DNA from: Sphagnum magellanicum
Lineage: Eukaryota > Streptophyta > Sphagnopsida > Sphagnales > Sphagnaceae
Length of the DNA: 64,000 nt
Direction: 5' to 3'
Assembly (NCBI GenBank): GCA_021904315.1
Contig: CM038919.1
Location: 8,804,001 to 8,868,000, forward strand
Below are positions 35,501 to 48,080 of this stretch, one piece after another (the stretch's first letter is position 1; each line of letters opens with the position of its first letter). Position numbers and translations under genes: made by a program. The notes under the pieces were generated by a model. The model was not told the origin of the DNA. It was given only the letters and a program-made list of their open reading frames with translations, and did not search any database.

Positions 35501-37500
35501 CAAGTTCATGATTACTTATTTTTTCTTGGTCTTAGCCTCTGGCAACTTGGTGGAGTGTGTTTTGGCCTCATTAATGGTATGCCTTTTTCTTCCCTATAAA
35601 CAACCTAAGAATCCAAAAAATGTAGTAAATCTAGAAATTTTGCTATAGTATGTTCAAAGATTTCTATAGTAGAGTATAATAATTTATGAAATTTTAACCA
35701 TTTTAAATTCCATAAAAAAAAATTTGTTAAGGTTTTCAAGAAAGTGGTCCCATATATATGTTATTTATTCCATTCTTCAACTTAAACTTAGTCACCAAAA
35801 ATAATTAAATTTTAATTTAATATGAATACATTGATGTTAAACCATTGCAATCAAGAAACCAACCCATGCACTGTCCCTTCAAAAGTCCATTATTAACAAT
35901 AGGGGTAACATTTTAAAAATAAAATAAAAATTTAGTTTCATAATCAAGTTATGAATTTAAAATGTATGTTTCAATTAACAAATTGAAACATACATTTATC
36001 ACCACATCCATTTAAACAAATAATACCTTGCAGAAATATGAATGACTCCATAAGTGAGCCACCTTACCATGCATTCACCCCTTTTGCAAATTTATTTTTG
36101 AACCTAGTTTTTGTTTTTCTACTTGTTCTACTTTATTTTTGAGAATTGTTTTTTGCAAGTAAACTCTCAAACTTGGACTATTGTTATCTACATGTTTTAT
36201 TGTTAGTGGCAGATCAAAATTCCTCACCACTATAGCACTAGGACTTAGGAATCTTAAGCAGAGTTGGAATTGTTCTTCTACTTTAATTCGAAGAGAGGAC
36301 ATATTTGGAATTTAGATTAAAAGTAGAAAATGATGTAACCTCCTCATTTGATGTAAGCTTTGTTACAGTTTAAACATTGATTTGTGCCTTTTTTTTGGGG
36401 GGGGGAAGGAATGTTCAATTTTTATGCATAATAAAAATCTTTGGGTATTTTCCTTTGAGGCTACTAAGTGTGGTGCTTTGAAAGATTCAAAGAAAAATGT
36501 CCTTTGCTAATCCTTGTGCATTGTATCCTTGTTAGGTTTAGTGTCTATTAATGAGCAGTTTCATGTCTTTTAATGTGAGCTTAAACCCCCATAACCAAAC
36601 AATCAATTTTTTATCTGCATTTTGCTTATGTTAGTTCTTTGAAAGATAGTTAAAACAACCCTTAAACCCACCCAAGCATGTACGGTACAATGGGTTGGTC
36701 CTCTACCATAACCAAACATGACTACACATACAATGTGCTAATCCTTTCCCATAACCAAACATGACTACAAATGACACATTGTGCCCTTTTTTTTGTTATT
36801 GCTTTTTCTCATGCCCATAATTGCACACAAAAGAAAAGATTTCAATTGACATATATACAAGGGTTCCAGCCTACTATCGGCCTAACACAGAAAAAAACCA
36901 ACAAAACAAGGGCATCACAAACAGCCTGGCCCTGCCAATAGATAAGATGTTGTACATCTACGTACTGTGTCCACACTCAGAACCACAAAAGAAATATGTT
37001 TCAATCTAAACACTCTAAACACTTTCACCAAAAAAACTAGTGCACCTAATGTGAAACTAGTTCTAAAAATAAAAATTGCCCAGTTTTCTTTAAAATAGCA
37101 AAAATTCAGCACAATTGCCTACAAAGTAAAAGGGTGCTTAAGAAATTTCTACTTTCATGTTTTGAATATATTGCCACATTTGGATAAATATTCTTATAGA
37201 TGATCACTTCTTGAGCAACATCACAATTTTTATTAAGAAAATCACTGATTCCCACCATGCAAGGTGCTCAATGTCATTCATTATCAGGCATCTCCACCCA
37301 CACTCAATATGTACCCCTGTAATACTATTGATCACTTCCGAGATTAGTCATTTGTTTTTTCCCAACCCCACCCATAAAACTGAAATAGGGAGGAGACTAG
37401 TAATAACAACGCACCTGGACCAATCAAACATTCTAGCCAATCAAAAGGAGGCGTTAGCCTTTGCTCTGCCATTTGCCAGCCTCAGCATCTTGTACAAAAA
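35501..37500. other. Intergenic
   Basis: Contains a near-perfect palindrome at 35960-35997 (AAATGTATGTTTCAATT / AATTGAAACATACATTT) and a G-run near 36398. No gene is supported. Confidence 0.5.
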
Positions 37501-37592
37501 CTGTGGGCTACAACCATTTTGCTGAGCCAAACTGGCATGTTTTGACGTGGGCTACAACCCTTTTGCTGAGCCAAACTGGCATGTTTTGACTT
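37501..37592 (+). repeat. 46-bp tandem duplication
   Basis: GTGGGCTACAACC, TTTTGCTGAGCCAAACTGGC and ATGTTTTGAC are repeated twice head to tail with one or two differences, so the duplication is recent. Confidence 0.9.
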
Positions 37593-39285
37593 TTCTTCAT
37601 CCAAAATTTGCTGAACAGTACACAAGCGGGGTTGCTTTAGGAAGGTATTAAGCTAGAAGTAGTCCTTCCGTTGGCCATCATCTTTTGTAAGTGAACTTTC
37701 TTGTTTGCACAAATCCAAGCCCAGGGTGAGTTGTGGCTAACCTTCTTGAGTAGGTTGGAATAGGGCCCCTCCAGTGAGTGCTTCTTTGGGTGCATGGACT
37801 TGGTCCACCTGCCATTTGTTTTGTGCTGTCCTTGCAAAACAGCCCAGCCAGCTCCCAGGAAAGTACTACTACCAGGCCCAAATTGCAGTGTTTTTTAGGG
37901 TGAAAAATTTTCTCATTTTTTGGACCTGATAAATATGATTTTGACACAAAAAAAGATTTTTATGAGAAAAAAATGACCCTAGTAATTCGCCAGATTTCGA
38001 TTTTTGAAATAGAAATTTGCCAGATTTCTACAACAGGTTACAGCAGGGTAGCCAAAAATAAATATAAAAGGATTCTTTATACTCTTTTTTTTCTTCCATA
38101 TCTGGTCAATTGTCAAATTTGGCTAAATCTTCTTATGGATGATTGCCAGTTTGGCTACTTGACAAAATGGACTTAAAAAAACACTCTGGGCTACTACCCA
38201 CCCAAGTGATGCATCATCCTGCATTGTGAGAAAGAGATCCCTTTTGCAAAGAAAGCATGGGATGCTTCTCTTTTTAGGCTCTCCTGCTGCCCTCTCATCA
38301 TCCCTTATCATTGAGAGCCAGAATTGGCACTTGCAGATTTGCAGCATGGGATGCTTTCAGGCTCTCATGCATCCTCATTGAGGGGCAGAATTGGCAGTTT
38401 TAGGGTTTTGCAGCTGTAGACAGAAAAACCCTAAAAACCCAAAATTTCACTGTGGTGACAATTTGTTTTGGATTTTTTTTTAAAGTGTAAATTTGAAAAA
38501 TAAAATAAAAATTCTTACGGGGAAAAAAAAAAACTTGCCAAGCTTTTGATATGGTTGTCGACAGGTTTTTTAAAAATAAAAATAATTAAATTTTTTAATG
38601 TAAATTTTATAATTTTTTCTTTTTTGGGGTTTTGTGGGAGACTTTTCATTGGTTGGAGAATGTTTTTCAGAAAAAGAGAAAATTCAATTTTTTGGGGGTT
38701 TCTGATTGCCAAATTTGGAAAAAAAAAGAAAAAAAAAAAGAATCACCAGATTCTAAATCAGGTTCTAGTAGGTAGTAAATAATATAGAAGGATCCTTAAT
38801 TTTCTTTACTCTCATTTTTTTTAATAGCCAAATTTGACTAAATCATCTTATGGATGATTGTCACTTGTGCTACATTGCAAAAATTGAAGAGGAAAAACAC
38901 AACTTGTTCATAGAGACACAGAGCTTGTTGACAATGTTACTTTCCCCCCCAAAAAAAAAACAGGTCTTTTTTTTAACCTAAAAAGTTGGGAAAATTTGGG
39001 TTTTTTTAACAAAAATAAATAAATTTCCCTAGTGTGATTTCAACTATTTTTTGTAATTTTTTGGGGGGAAAAAAACCCAAATTTTTTATATCACAAAAGT
39101 GAAAAAATAAAAATAAAATCCTTGATTGTGGATGGTTCATCATTTTGTAGCACAACATCTTTGAGTGGCCTTTGTGTCAATTTGGTGCTTCCTTTGAATC
39201 TGAACAGAGGTATTGACAAGAGTTGGTTTGCCTAACATGAAGGTTGGATGCTTGCTTACAGGCATTTTTTTTTTCCCCTAGTTTT
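37593..39285. repeat. Repeat-derived region with two reverse copies of the hairpin family
   Basis: Reverse-orientation copies lie at about 38090-38170 (AAATTTGGCTAAATCTTC, TTATGGATGATTGCCAGTTT) and 38800-38880 (AGCCAAATTTGACTAAATCA, TCTTATGGATGATTG). Both are preceded by related AGATTTC/AGATTCT-CCAG and AGGATTCTTTA-like sequence, so the repeat unit is longer than its hairpin core. No gene. Confidence 0.6.
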
Positions 39286-39385
39286 TTTATGTAGCCCAAC
39301 TGGTGATCATTCACAAGAAGATTTAGCCAAATTTGGCAATAGACCAGATATGAAAGTAGAAAATTTTAAGAATCCTGTTGTGTTT
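39286..39385 (+). repeat. Dispersed hairpin repeat, copy D
   Basis: ATGTAGCCCAACTGGTGATC, AGATTTAGCCAAATTTGGCA and CCAGATATGAAAGTAGAAAA match copies B and C. Confidence 0.75.
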
Positions 39386-39451
39386 TGGCTATGCATTGGA
39401 AACCCTAAAAGTGTGTGATTTTCCATATGTAGGGTTTCCAATGCACAGCCA
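39386..39451. repeat. Foldback, 21-bp arms
   Basis: TGGCTATGCATTGGAAACCC plus T pairs with AGGGTTTCCAATGCACAGCC plus A, with one mismatch in 21 and a 24-base loop. Confidence 0.88.
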
Positions 39452-39570
39452 GCAATTGTGGTGCATCCCCATTTAACCCTAAAAACCTAACCTTGAATCT
39501 ATTTTTTTTTTTTTAAAATTCAAAAAAATTCAAATCAATGGTTTAGCACAATTTGAATCAATTGCCATAA

Positions 39571-39727
39571 TTTAAAAATGTCAAAACATAAGCATATCTC
39601 CCATAATGTGCAATTTTCATTTTGCTTTTGATGCTTTTTTGGCTTCTATAGGCTCTTTTTTTGGCCTTGCTTTCAAGGTCAAAAGGTAAAAACTATGGGA
39701 GATATGCTTATGTTTTAACATTTTAAA
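39571..39727. repeat. Foldback, about 34-bp arms
   Basis: TTTAAAAATGTCAAAACATA, AGCATATCTCCCATA on the left pairs with TATGGGAGATATGCT, TATGTTTTAACATTTTAAA on the right, with only a few mismatches around a loop of about 90 bases. Confidence 0.88.
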
Positions 39728-42700
39728 ACCTCGACCTCTTTCGACATTTTAAAAGAGGATCTCATTTTTAGATTTGTCAGGATTTGTTATGAGAGACATT
39801 GAGCACCTAATAACCATTACCAAATTATATATATATATATATATATATACTAGACCAATCCATATCATTTCATATTTTATAACTTCAAAAGTTCACCCAC
39901 TAAATAACATCATTAATTTACAATATGATCACATCTATGGTTTCATATATCACGTTTTCATATATCAATTGATAATTTAAAAGCAATGTCCATTGGAATT
40001 TGGATAGAATATTAATTATGATACACCTCAAATTAATGGTTTGAAAAAACATCAACTTAAATTTTTTTTTTAAAAAAAAAAAACACTTTTGACACCAATA
40101 TTGATCCACTCATTCATGCCTTCACCTTGTCATCTCATAAGGTATAATTTATATAAGGTTCCTTAGGAGTTTACAATTTTGTTGGAGTTAAGGTTTATTA
40201 TTCATAAGAGTCTTGCAACAATATTTCCTTTTAAAATTTAAAACTTAACATTATGCTTTAGATTATATTATTTATAGTATATGTAGCCATTTATATGAAT
40301 TAGAAAACCCAAGATCTAAACCAAAATTTGGACAAGAATTAGGAATTAAAATGAAATATTCAACAAGAAAATTAATATATCTTTAAAAATAAATGAAGTA
40401 TGAAATCATTTTCCTCCCATTACCAAAAGCAATAACAAGTTGTGCCAATACTATAGCCTAGGGTCGCTTCAAATAATAGATTAATTTTCAAATTTTTGAA
40501 ATTATCATTATTCTAGAAATGATTTACAATAGTCTACTATGTTAGTATGAGTAGTGAAATTATTTGGATCCTGGCCTACAATAATGATGATGGTTTTCAA
40601 AACCTTAGCTTCATATATATATATATATATATAGATTTTTTGATGATGAAGTTATTCCTAGGCTAAGGTAGTCATGTTTGTCACACCTTGCACTTATGAG
40701 GTGAAGGAATTGGCATCCAACATGCCCAAGATCACATCAAGTTGTGTGATGGAAGCTCGAAGATTGAACACCCAACTTGCAATCATAATTGGAAAACTTG
40801 GTGGCTTGAAAAGCAAATGGAAAGAAGAGGGCAATGTGTGAAAACAAAACATGATAAATATGGAAATGTAACAAAATAAAAAAGATGTAGGAAATCCCCA
40901 TTTCTTGCCATGCCCCCATTAGCTTAAAGACTTGGACATATTTTATATATATAAAAAAGACTACACAAAAGCAAGCTCAACAACTTTAAAAAGATTGTAA
41001 AAAAAGGTAAATTATGTGTAACTTGTTTTTAAATTGTGAAACAATGGCATGGCTTGAGTAACAAGCATCAATGTTATATAGTAAGGAAAAGAAGGGGCAT
41101 CCACAAAAAGGTGGGAAACAAGGAGATGTGAAGGAGAATGGAAAGAGGGAAAAAATGGTTTTAGGGTTGGGCAAGGGTTGTGAACCGACAACATCCATAA
41201 GATTGCTTGCACTCTCAATTACCATTGCAAAAGACATAATTGATACAACCAAAAGGATTTCCCCACTTGAAATTGCAAATTATTAATATCTAATGGCACC
41301 CATTCTATAGAGTTAAGTGCTTTTTCAAACCCCATGTGCCTCATGAAGAACTAACCATTCAAAAGGCGTCATTTTTCTAATTTTTCATTCAAGACCAAAT
41401 ATGGATTTTTAAATGCATTTTAGATGGCAATGGATTGAAGTTGAAATGAAAAACAATGTGGACAAAACTATGTATGTTGGTATAGTCTATAATAATCCCT
41501 TACGTGTTTGGATACCTTTGTAGGGTTATCAAAATTTCCCTTTCGACAATTGGAACTTGCCTTGGAGTTTGTAACAATAGTAGATGAATCATTTGTCCAA
41601 ATTGCATGTGATGTTGCAATCAATCTATCTTTTTGGGAGAAAAGAAACTTTGATGAAATTTTATTCATTGGCTTGTACAATGAACTTTGGACCATATGTG
41701 TTTTGTGGAGGATACATAGTCAATTAGTTTCTTAGGTGGACCTCATATAATTATTGGGAAGAAAAAGGTTTAATTTTTTTGACAATATAATACCTAGTTC
41801 ATGCTATTCATGAAAATGAAACTTGTCTTTGAAGTGGTTTCAAACTTATTTTTTAAGATTGTTAGAAATGAAAGTTGTTATTTGGAATTCCATTGTTATT
41901 TTAGATATTTACACAACCTACTCTTTACATGCATTTTTACTGTATTTCAACATATAAGATCATATCATTAAAGATATAATGTATTTAATATTCATGTTGT
42001 GTTCATATAAGTTGAGAAAACATTAGGTGAGAAGATGAAGATGTATTAATTCCAAATACCAAGTTCCATTGCCATCCAAACGCACCTATTACCCCCCATT
42101 TGTTTAACTTGCTTGTTAATTCATTCAACATAAAAGTTCTTAACCTTTAATTGACCAAATCAATCACTAGTTATGGCCAATTTTCATGGTTTTGGAGAAT
42201 TTGACTAGGTTACCATGCTTCATTCATCTCTTGTGTATTTTGTTGTTAATTGTCAAAATTTTGAATTTTTCCAATTAAATTCTACATTAAATTTGCAATG
42301 GTTGAATCTCCTTTTGTGAAATAAATAAATATTTAAAGAAACTACATGTCTTAAACTGTTTAATACTTAAACCTAAAGGCATCTCTGAAAACATACTTTG
42401 TTGAACCCTTTCAGAAATTAAAAAACTTGGATTAAACCCTTCCCCCCCACCCCCCACAAACCTATCATTTTACATAGCATTTTGTGTTTGTTGATTTTGT
42501 TTAACAAATTATTTTTGTAAGTGTTTAAAGTTTTACATTAGATATACATGTTATTCTAGGGCTCATTTCCAAATTGTTGCAATTTATGCTCAAATCATAA
42601 TATTTTATGTTTTTATCAAACAACCCCCATGCAATTTAAAGAGGTAATCGCTTTTGTAAGGATGTTGGTTTGAATTGCAATGAAACCCAAGATTGAACTC

Positions 42701-44415
42701 ATCCTCAAGATGCCCTTGCAAAAATGCACATATAATCAATCACCTTCTATTACCTAGTGTAGGACATTTCCAAAGTTGACAAACTTTTCTCTAGATTTGC
42801 ATAAATGTTATTTGTCCATTGACACTTAAACTTGGGTATTGACCTTATTTTGGAACAATTATATTACCCATCACCATTGATTAAATGTTGCAAACAACAT
42901 GGGAACAATAACAATTTTACATAATTAAATTGGCGGTGGCCTAAAATAGGTTTAATTTCCTACCCCATGCCACATTATTTAAATTAGTTGGTATTATTAA
43001 AACAAGTCTAAGGTGAGTAGATCATTTTCAATTCATACATCAACCAAGTACTTCGAAGGGTGAATAAAAAAATCAAAAAAAAAAAAAGGGTAAATGTTTG
43101 TATCTTTCATTGTTATACAATCATATCTTTAATGATGTCTAATATTCAGAATTTTAATTTCATAAAAAATGTAATATTAAAATTTCATATGTTAAAAAAT
43201 AAATTCTAAATGCTTTGACATGGGTCAGAAATTATGCTATTTTTAATTGCGTTTTTATTTTCTTTGATGTCATAATTACATAATTGGGTATATTTCCTTC
43301 AATGTCAAATCTCAATACATTTACATTAGTTTGGAATATGTATATTTGAAAATTCAAGGTAAATGTATTTTTATTGAAATGATGTAAACATGTGATTTCC
43401 TACTAAAATTAATTTCACATGAGAATATAATTATAAATTATTATACCACTCCAAATGATTTGCCTTATTCACAAAGTAAGGGTAGGGATAAGTCATTTTT
43501 CATATATGTACCATGCGAGTATAATTTGTATAAATGTATGGTGAAAGGTAGGGTAAATTATATGTATATTAAAGGTACACATATGGCACATTGGCAAGTG
43601 AAGAAAAATAAATTAATTGTGAAATTGTCATTGCAAAACATAAACATATGAAATTAAAACCTCTTACATGAAAATTAACAAAATGAAATGTAATGATTCA
43701 ATACCTTTAGTAATATATTCAAATAATTGTATTAAGAATATTACTAAAATTTTCCCATACTTATTTAAATAAACATACTACATAAGTTTTTGTTAGAAAA
43801 ACCAACATTTTGTTCCCAATCGATTTCATCCTTGCTGGCCTCCTTTGTTGCATTCTTCATTCATCCCATGCACCAAAGAGGCTACTTCAACCCAGGAGGA
43901 GGAAGAATAGTAACTATGTACCCTCTCCTCACCTTCCAAATAGTTTTTGGAAATGGGTTGCAAGATCCAATCTCAAAAATTTGGGAAACATGTTCCATTT
44001 CATAAATGGGTGGCCAACATGAATTGGAAAGCCCTAAAGACTTTCCTTCCTAAAGACTCTCCTTCCTTTGGTTGGCACCCAACATGAATGATGTAATTGG
44101 AAAGCCCTAAAGACTTTCCTTCCGTTGGCTCTTTTTAATGACAACATGTTACCAATCCAAGCTTTATTGGTTATAATGGGGGTATTGTAATGTCTTGCTC
44201 AACGACTTGCAAGGTGGTCATTACAATCATATCCTTGATGGTGGTACACATACTTGCCCACTTTGCCTTTTGGAAGACCGATTCTAATAATTTGGAATTC
44301 ACTTTCACATGTCTTTTAAAAAAAAATACAAAAAACTAATTTCCTCATTTTAAAATTTGGTACTCAAAGTATGAAAACTTAAGTTGCTCCAAAGATAAAC
44401 AGCCTAAAGTGCAAG

Positions 44416-44417
<2 letters not shown>
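39728..44417. other. Intergenic, AT-rich
   Basis: Two (AT)n runs (about 39822-39849 and 40613-40634). Several small frames (40986-41286, 41468-41735) overlap on opposite strands with no domain. A duplicated AATTGGAAAGCCCTAAAGAC block occurs at about 44021 and 44096. No gene is supported. Confidence 0.5.

Positions 44418-44453
<36 letters not shown>
44418..44453. repeat. (GA)n microsatellite
   Basis: An uninterrupted GA dinucleotide run of 18 units. Confidence 0.95.
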
Positions 44454-44456
<3 letters not shown>

Positions 44457-46806
44457 TAGGTCATTACCCAATAAAGGGACTCAATAAATTATTAGTCCAC
44501 AAAAGAACTCTCCCTAATAGATGAGAGACCATGGTGGTAGTGCAAAGTTGTGAGCTCTTTGAGTTTTGCTCATTAGTGGTTTTTTAAGGGAGTGGAAGGG
44601 AGAGGACATGGGGTTTATCATGGACACCAATTGGCCCAATAATTGCATTCGTTGGGTCAAAGGTCGTCCACAAGGGTTATGAGCCAAGCAACCAAAGACC
44701 TAGTCGGGGGGATTTGAAACTTGGACAATTGAAAAAGTGAGTATCTTGTCATTTGGTTTTGCAATTGGCCTTGCTCCCAAAAAAAAAAGCCAATGCAAAA
44801 ACACACACATTTTCAAAGCAAATTGTCAATAAGAAAAGGCAAAGTGGTTTCTTAAACAACCAAATCATTGATATGAATGCAAATTTTGCATAGTCAATAC
44901 TTTGATACCTCTGCTCCACTCCATTCCACTCCACTCCACTTTGGGTCTGGTCAGACCTAGATTTAGTCAGTAGTGTAAAGTTGTCTATAAAGCCCAAATA
45001 CTTGAACATGCAAAATGGGTCGACAACAACGCGAAGGACCAAATAATAAAAAGCAAGAGCTTTCTACTCAAGAAATTATACCATAGTAGTTACATGGCCA
45101 GGCTCAACACACGTCTGTCGAATACTTTATTAAATTTAAGTTTTCATGTTGAAAATTGAATATTTCTGAATATTCCTATGGATTCTCTATTTTCCTTCAT
45201 AATTAAAATTTTGGGTTATTTTAATAAAATTATTATTTAAAAATAATAATTTCAACATTTCTACAATTAATTTTAATTAGTGTTTAAGGTGCCAAGGTTA
45301 GGGATAGTCAGAGTTGGTGCCTTTAGTACCGTGTTGTATGATAGCCCTAGCCTACCTCCCTTGGAGTCCCCATAGTGTGTAGTTCATTACACAGCTGTCT
45401 GAGAGATCTTCTGGGGGGGGGATTCCCCACTCCACAAATGCCCACACTCTATCCCTCCCAAAACCTGAATCCAAAGTCCTTAAACCCTAAACCCTAAGCC
45501 TAAGAGTAAACCAATTTGGTCTGCTTTTTTCGTTGTATTTTTAACTTTCTCTAATGTTAAGGGGTTATCTGCAACCCACTAAGGAGAAGCAAATAAATAA
45601 ATATTTAAAAAAAAAAAAACCTCTTTACTTTATTAGGAGGCTACTAAAGTCATGAAATTCACCCTTTCTATGGTTTTTCTTTGCATTTCAAAATAGACCT
45701 AGGGATGATGATGGACTTGGAGATCAAGCTTTCAAGGATGAAAAATCCATTATAACCAATTATTAGCTAGGTATCTACAATTTGCAGTGTTTTCTATTGG
45801 GTGCGAATTTTCACATTTTTCACCTGAAAAAAATAAAAAGAAAAAATAATTTCAAAACACATGCCAGAGGATTTTTGTGAAAAAATGGACCTAAAATTTA
45901 CAAGATTGAAAAAAAATGTTTTGGCCAGATTTTGGGCCAATAATTTATTGTTGACCAATGAAAAATAAAAATCATTTCCTTGCTATCTAATGATGGATGC
46001 TCTTGTAAGGCAAGTGCTAGCCTACTACAGTGGGGCACAGTTACCAAACCAAAGGCTAGTTTCTTTCACACTACTTTGTTTGTGTCTGCAATACTCTATC
46101 CAAAACAGACTAATAATGTTAGGGTACTGTACATGCCATTGGGCATGCTCTCTGAGTGACCACTGTAAGTAAGTGACAGAGGTATGTACTAGGGTTTGAA
46201 GGAATTGTGTTGGGTTTTCACCAAAAAAAACAATTCAAGAAACTAACTAGATAGATAGATAGATAGATATCATGAAACATTTGTCCTCAGATTTCATCAA
46301 CAAATTGATGAGGATTTTGCTTCCATAACACTTGGCAGTCATCTGAGCAAATCTGCTCTGCTTGTTTGCATGGAAAAAGGTGTTTCAAAAAGCAGTGAGT
46401 GTGTTGACCCAGGCATGAAGGGCAATTTGTAATTTTTTTTTTGTAAGGTAGCCAAAGGGTAATGAATGATGTGTAATGTCATCATGTTTGCAAAAGGTTT
46501 TCATGCATTCCTTGCATAACAAGTTTATAGCGAGCTCATATGTCTAATGTAGGTAACTCTACACAAGTTTCATAAGCCCAATGACTTGGTCTAGAATCTT
46601 CGGGGAGTCGGATATCAGTGACAGGCATGGGAAAGACAGATTAATTCAAGTGGGAATTTACTAATATCATAGACTCCCCAAAGCATCATAAGGACCGCTT
46701 CACATTAGATTAGGTCTTAGGGCACAATTTTATAAGTTTCAAGAAAAAGGTCTTTTCTCATGAAAATCAAGCTTTTGAGCTTGTTGTGTGCTCTTATGTC
46801 ATCACA
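44454..46806. other. Intergenic
   Basis: Telomere-like CCCTAAA units at 45480-45504 and a (TAGA)n run at about 46247-46270. No gene is supported. Confidence 0.5.
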
Positions 46807-46942
46807 TACAACCTTTGCTATCAACACACATAAACCAAACATAATACCATCCTAACCTAATGCCTACCATACAATTGGGGTTTTGGATAATAAGCATTAG
46901 GTTAGAATGGTAGGTTTATGTGTGTTGATAACGAGAGTTGTA
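46807..46942. repeat. Full-length foldback element (136 bp)
   Basis: Outer arms of 30 bp (TACAACCTTTGCTATCAACA, CACATAAACC) pair with GGTTTATGTG, TGTTGATAACGAGAGTTGTA with four mismatches. Inner arms TACCATCCTAACCTAATGC and GCATTAGGTTAGAATGGTA pair with one mismatch. The element could form an almost complete hairpin. Probably a MITE; no flanking duplication was recognised. Confidence 0.85.
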
Positions 46943-47764
46943 GGTGTTGGCATAGGAGTGCATGATGCAAAAATCAAGCCATTTTTTGATCATTTTAATC
47001 CCAAAAAAATTGATCAATACTTGTCTTTGGAGTTCAATTTCCATTTCCTTGCGCAAGTATCAACCCATGGAACCAAAAAAGTGTAGTCATGTAAGACTCG
47101 CAGTCTTGATTGAGCCTTGTAAATTGGGCCTTAGTGTGAAGGACTTGATTTGAAACTTTAGGCTAACCAAATTGTAGGATTGAATTCAAGACTTATAAAT
47201 CAGGCCTTACTCTGAAGTGCCCCTAAGTTTAGGGTTGAAGTTCTTGATGACATCGGCTAAAAAAAAAGGGCATTTGGTTGATGAATGAAATCTGATTTTC
47301 TTTTAGTGTAAGGTAAAATGTGCCTTAGAAGGTAAGGCATTCACAAAATAAAGGGCCTAGGATAAGACAAAGTTGAGTCTCGCCGCACATTGGTGGAATG
47401 TCCCTCATCCCATGGACTTTATGCATATTACAAGAAGAGCACGACCATGAACTTAAACATACACAAGTCTTAGGATGGGGAGGGTTCTTGCACCTACACC
47501 TTAAGAATGGGATGGATCCTACACCTATATGGAGGCAGAATTTACCGCAACTCTTAAAGAGTAGGCATAAGATCTCTTTTCTTTTCTAGGAGGGATCTAT
47601 CTATTAGTAGGGAAGGTAGTTTTTATGTTTTGTTTGTCACATTGAAATCTCTCAAACCATGGTGACCCTTGCTATGCTCTTGTGGAATTGTTGGAAAGCC
47701 ATTGATGCTTAGGGGATGCACTGGGGTGGTTTTGTCATGTTTAGACTTATGGTGCAAGAGTTGT
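46943..47764. other. Intergenic
   Basis: No gene is supported. The right part (from about 47650) may belong to the repeat that follows, since CTTGCTATGCTCTTGTGGAA resembles sequence before copy 1 near 13275. Confidence 0.45.
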
Positions 47765-48080
47765 TGAACTTTGTCATCAAAAATTTAATAAAATCAAAAA
47801 TAAATTTTTAAAAAGGAAATTGGGGGCAAGTTCTTGGTATTGCTAGAAAGCCCTTGATGAGTGAGATTTATTAGAGATGATTTTATAATTTTTAGAGCTA
47901 AGGTGGGGGAAGATATTGAATTTCGACTAATTTTTGTCCCAATAAATAAATATTTTTTTAAAAATAAATATTTTCAAAATTGGGTTTTATCATTAGGGCC
48001 ATATTCACATTTCAAATCCAGTTACACAATCATGTTCACACTTGAACCAATGACACAAGCCACACTAGATTGATGGATAT
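47765..48080 (+). repeat. Dispersed repeat family R2, copy 2
   Basis: Same ordered blocks as 13360-13745, for example AAAGCCCTTGATGAGTGAG, GATTTATTAGAG, AGAGCTAAGGTG, ATGTTCACACTTGAACCAAT and ACACAAGCCACACTAG. Confidence 0.6.

Noticed and set aside
42640..42700. GGTTTGAATTGC resembling a tRNA B box
   Set aside because: No A box at proper spacing and no cloverleaf could be drawn.
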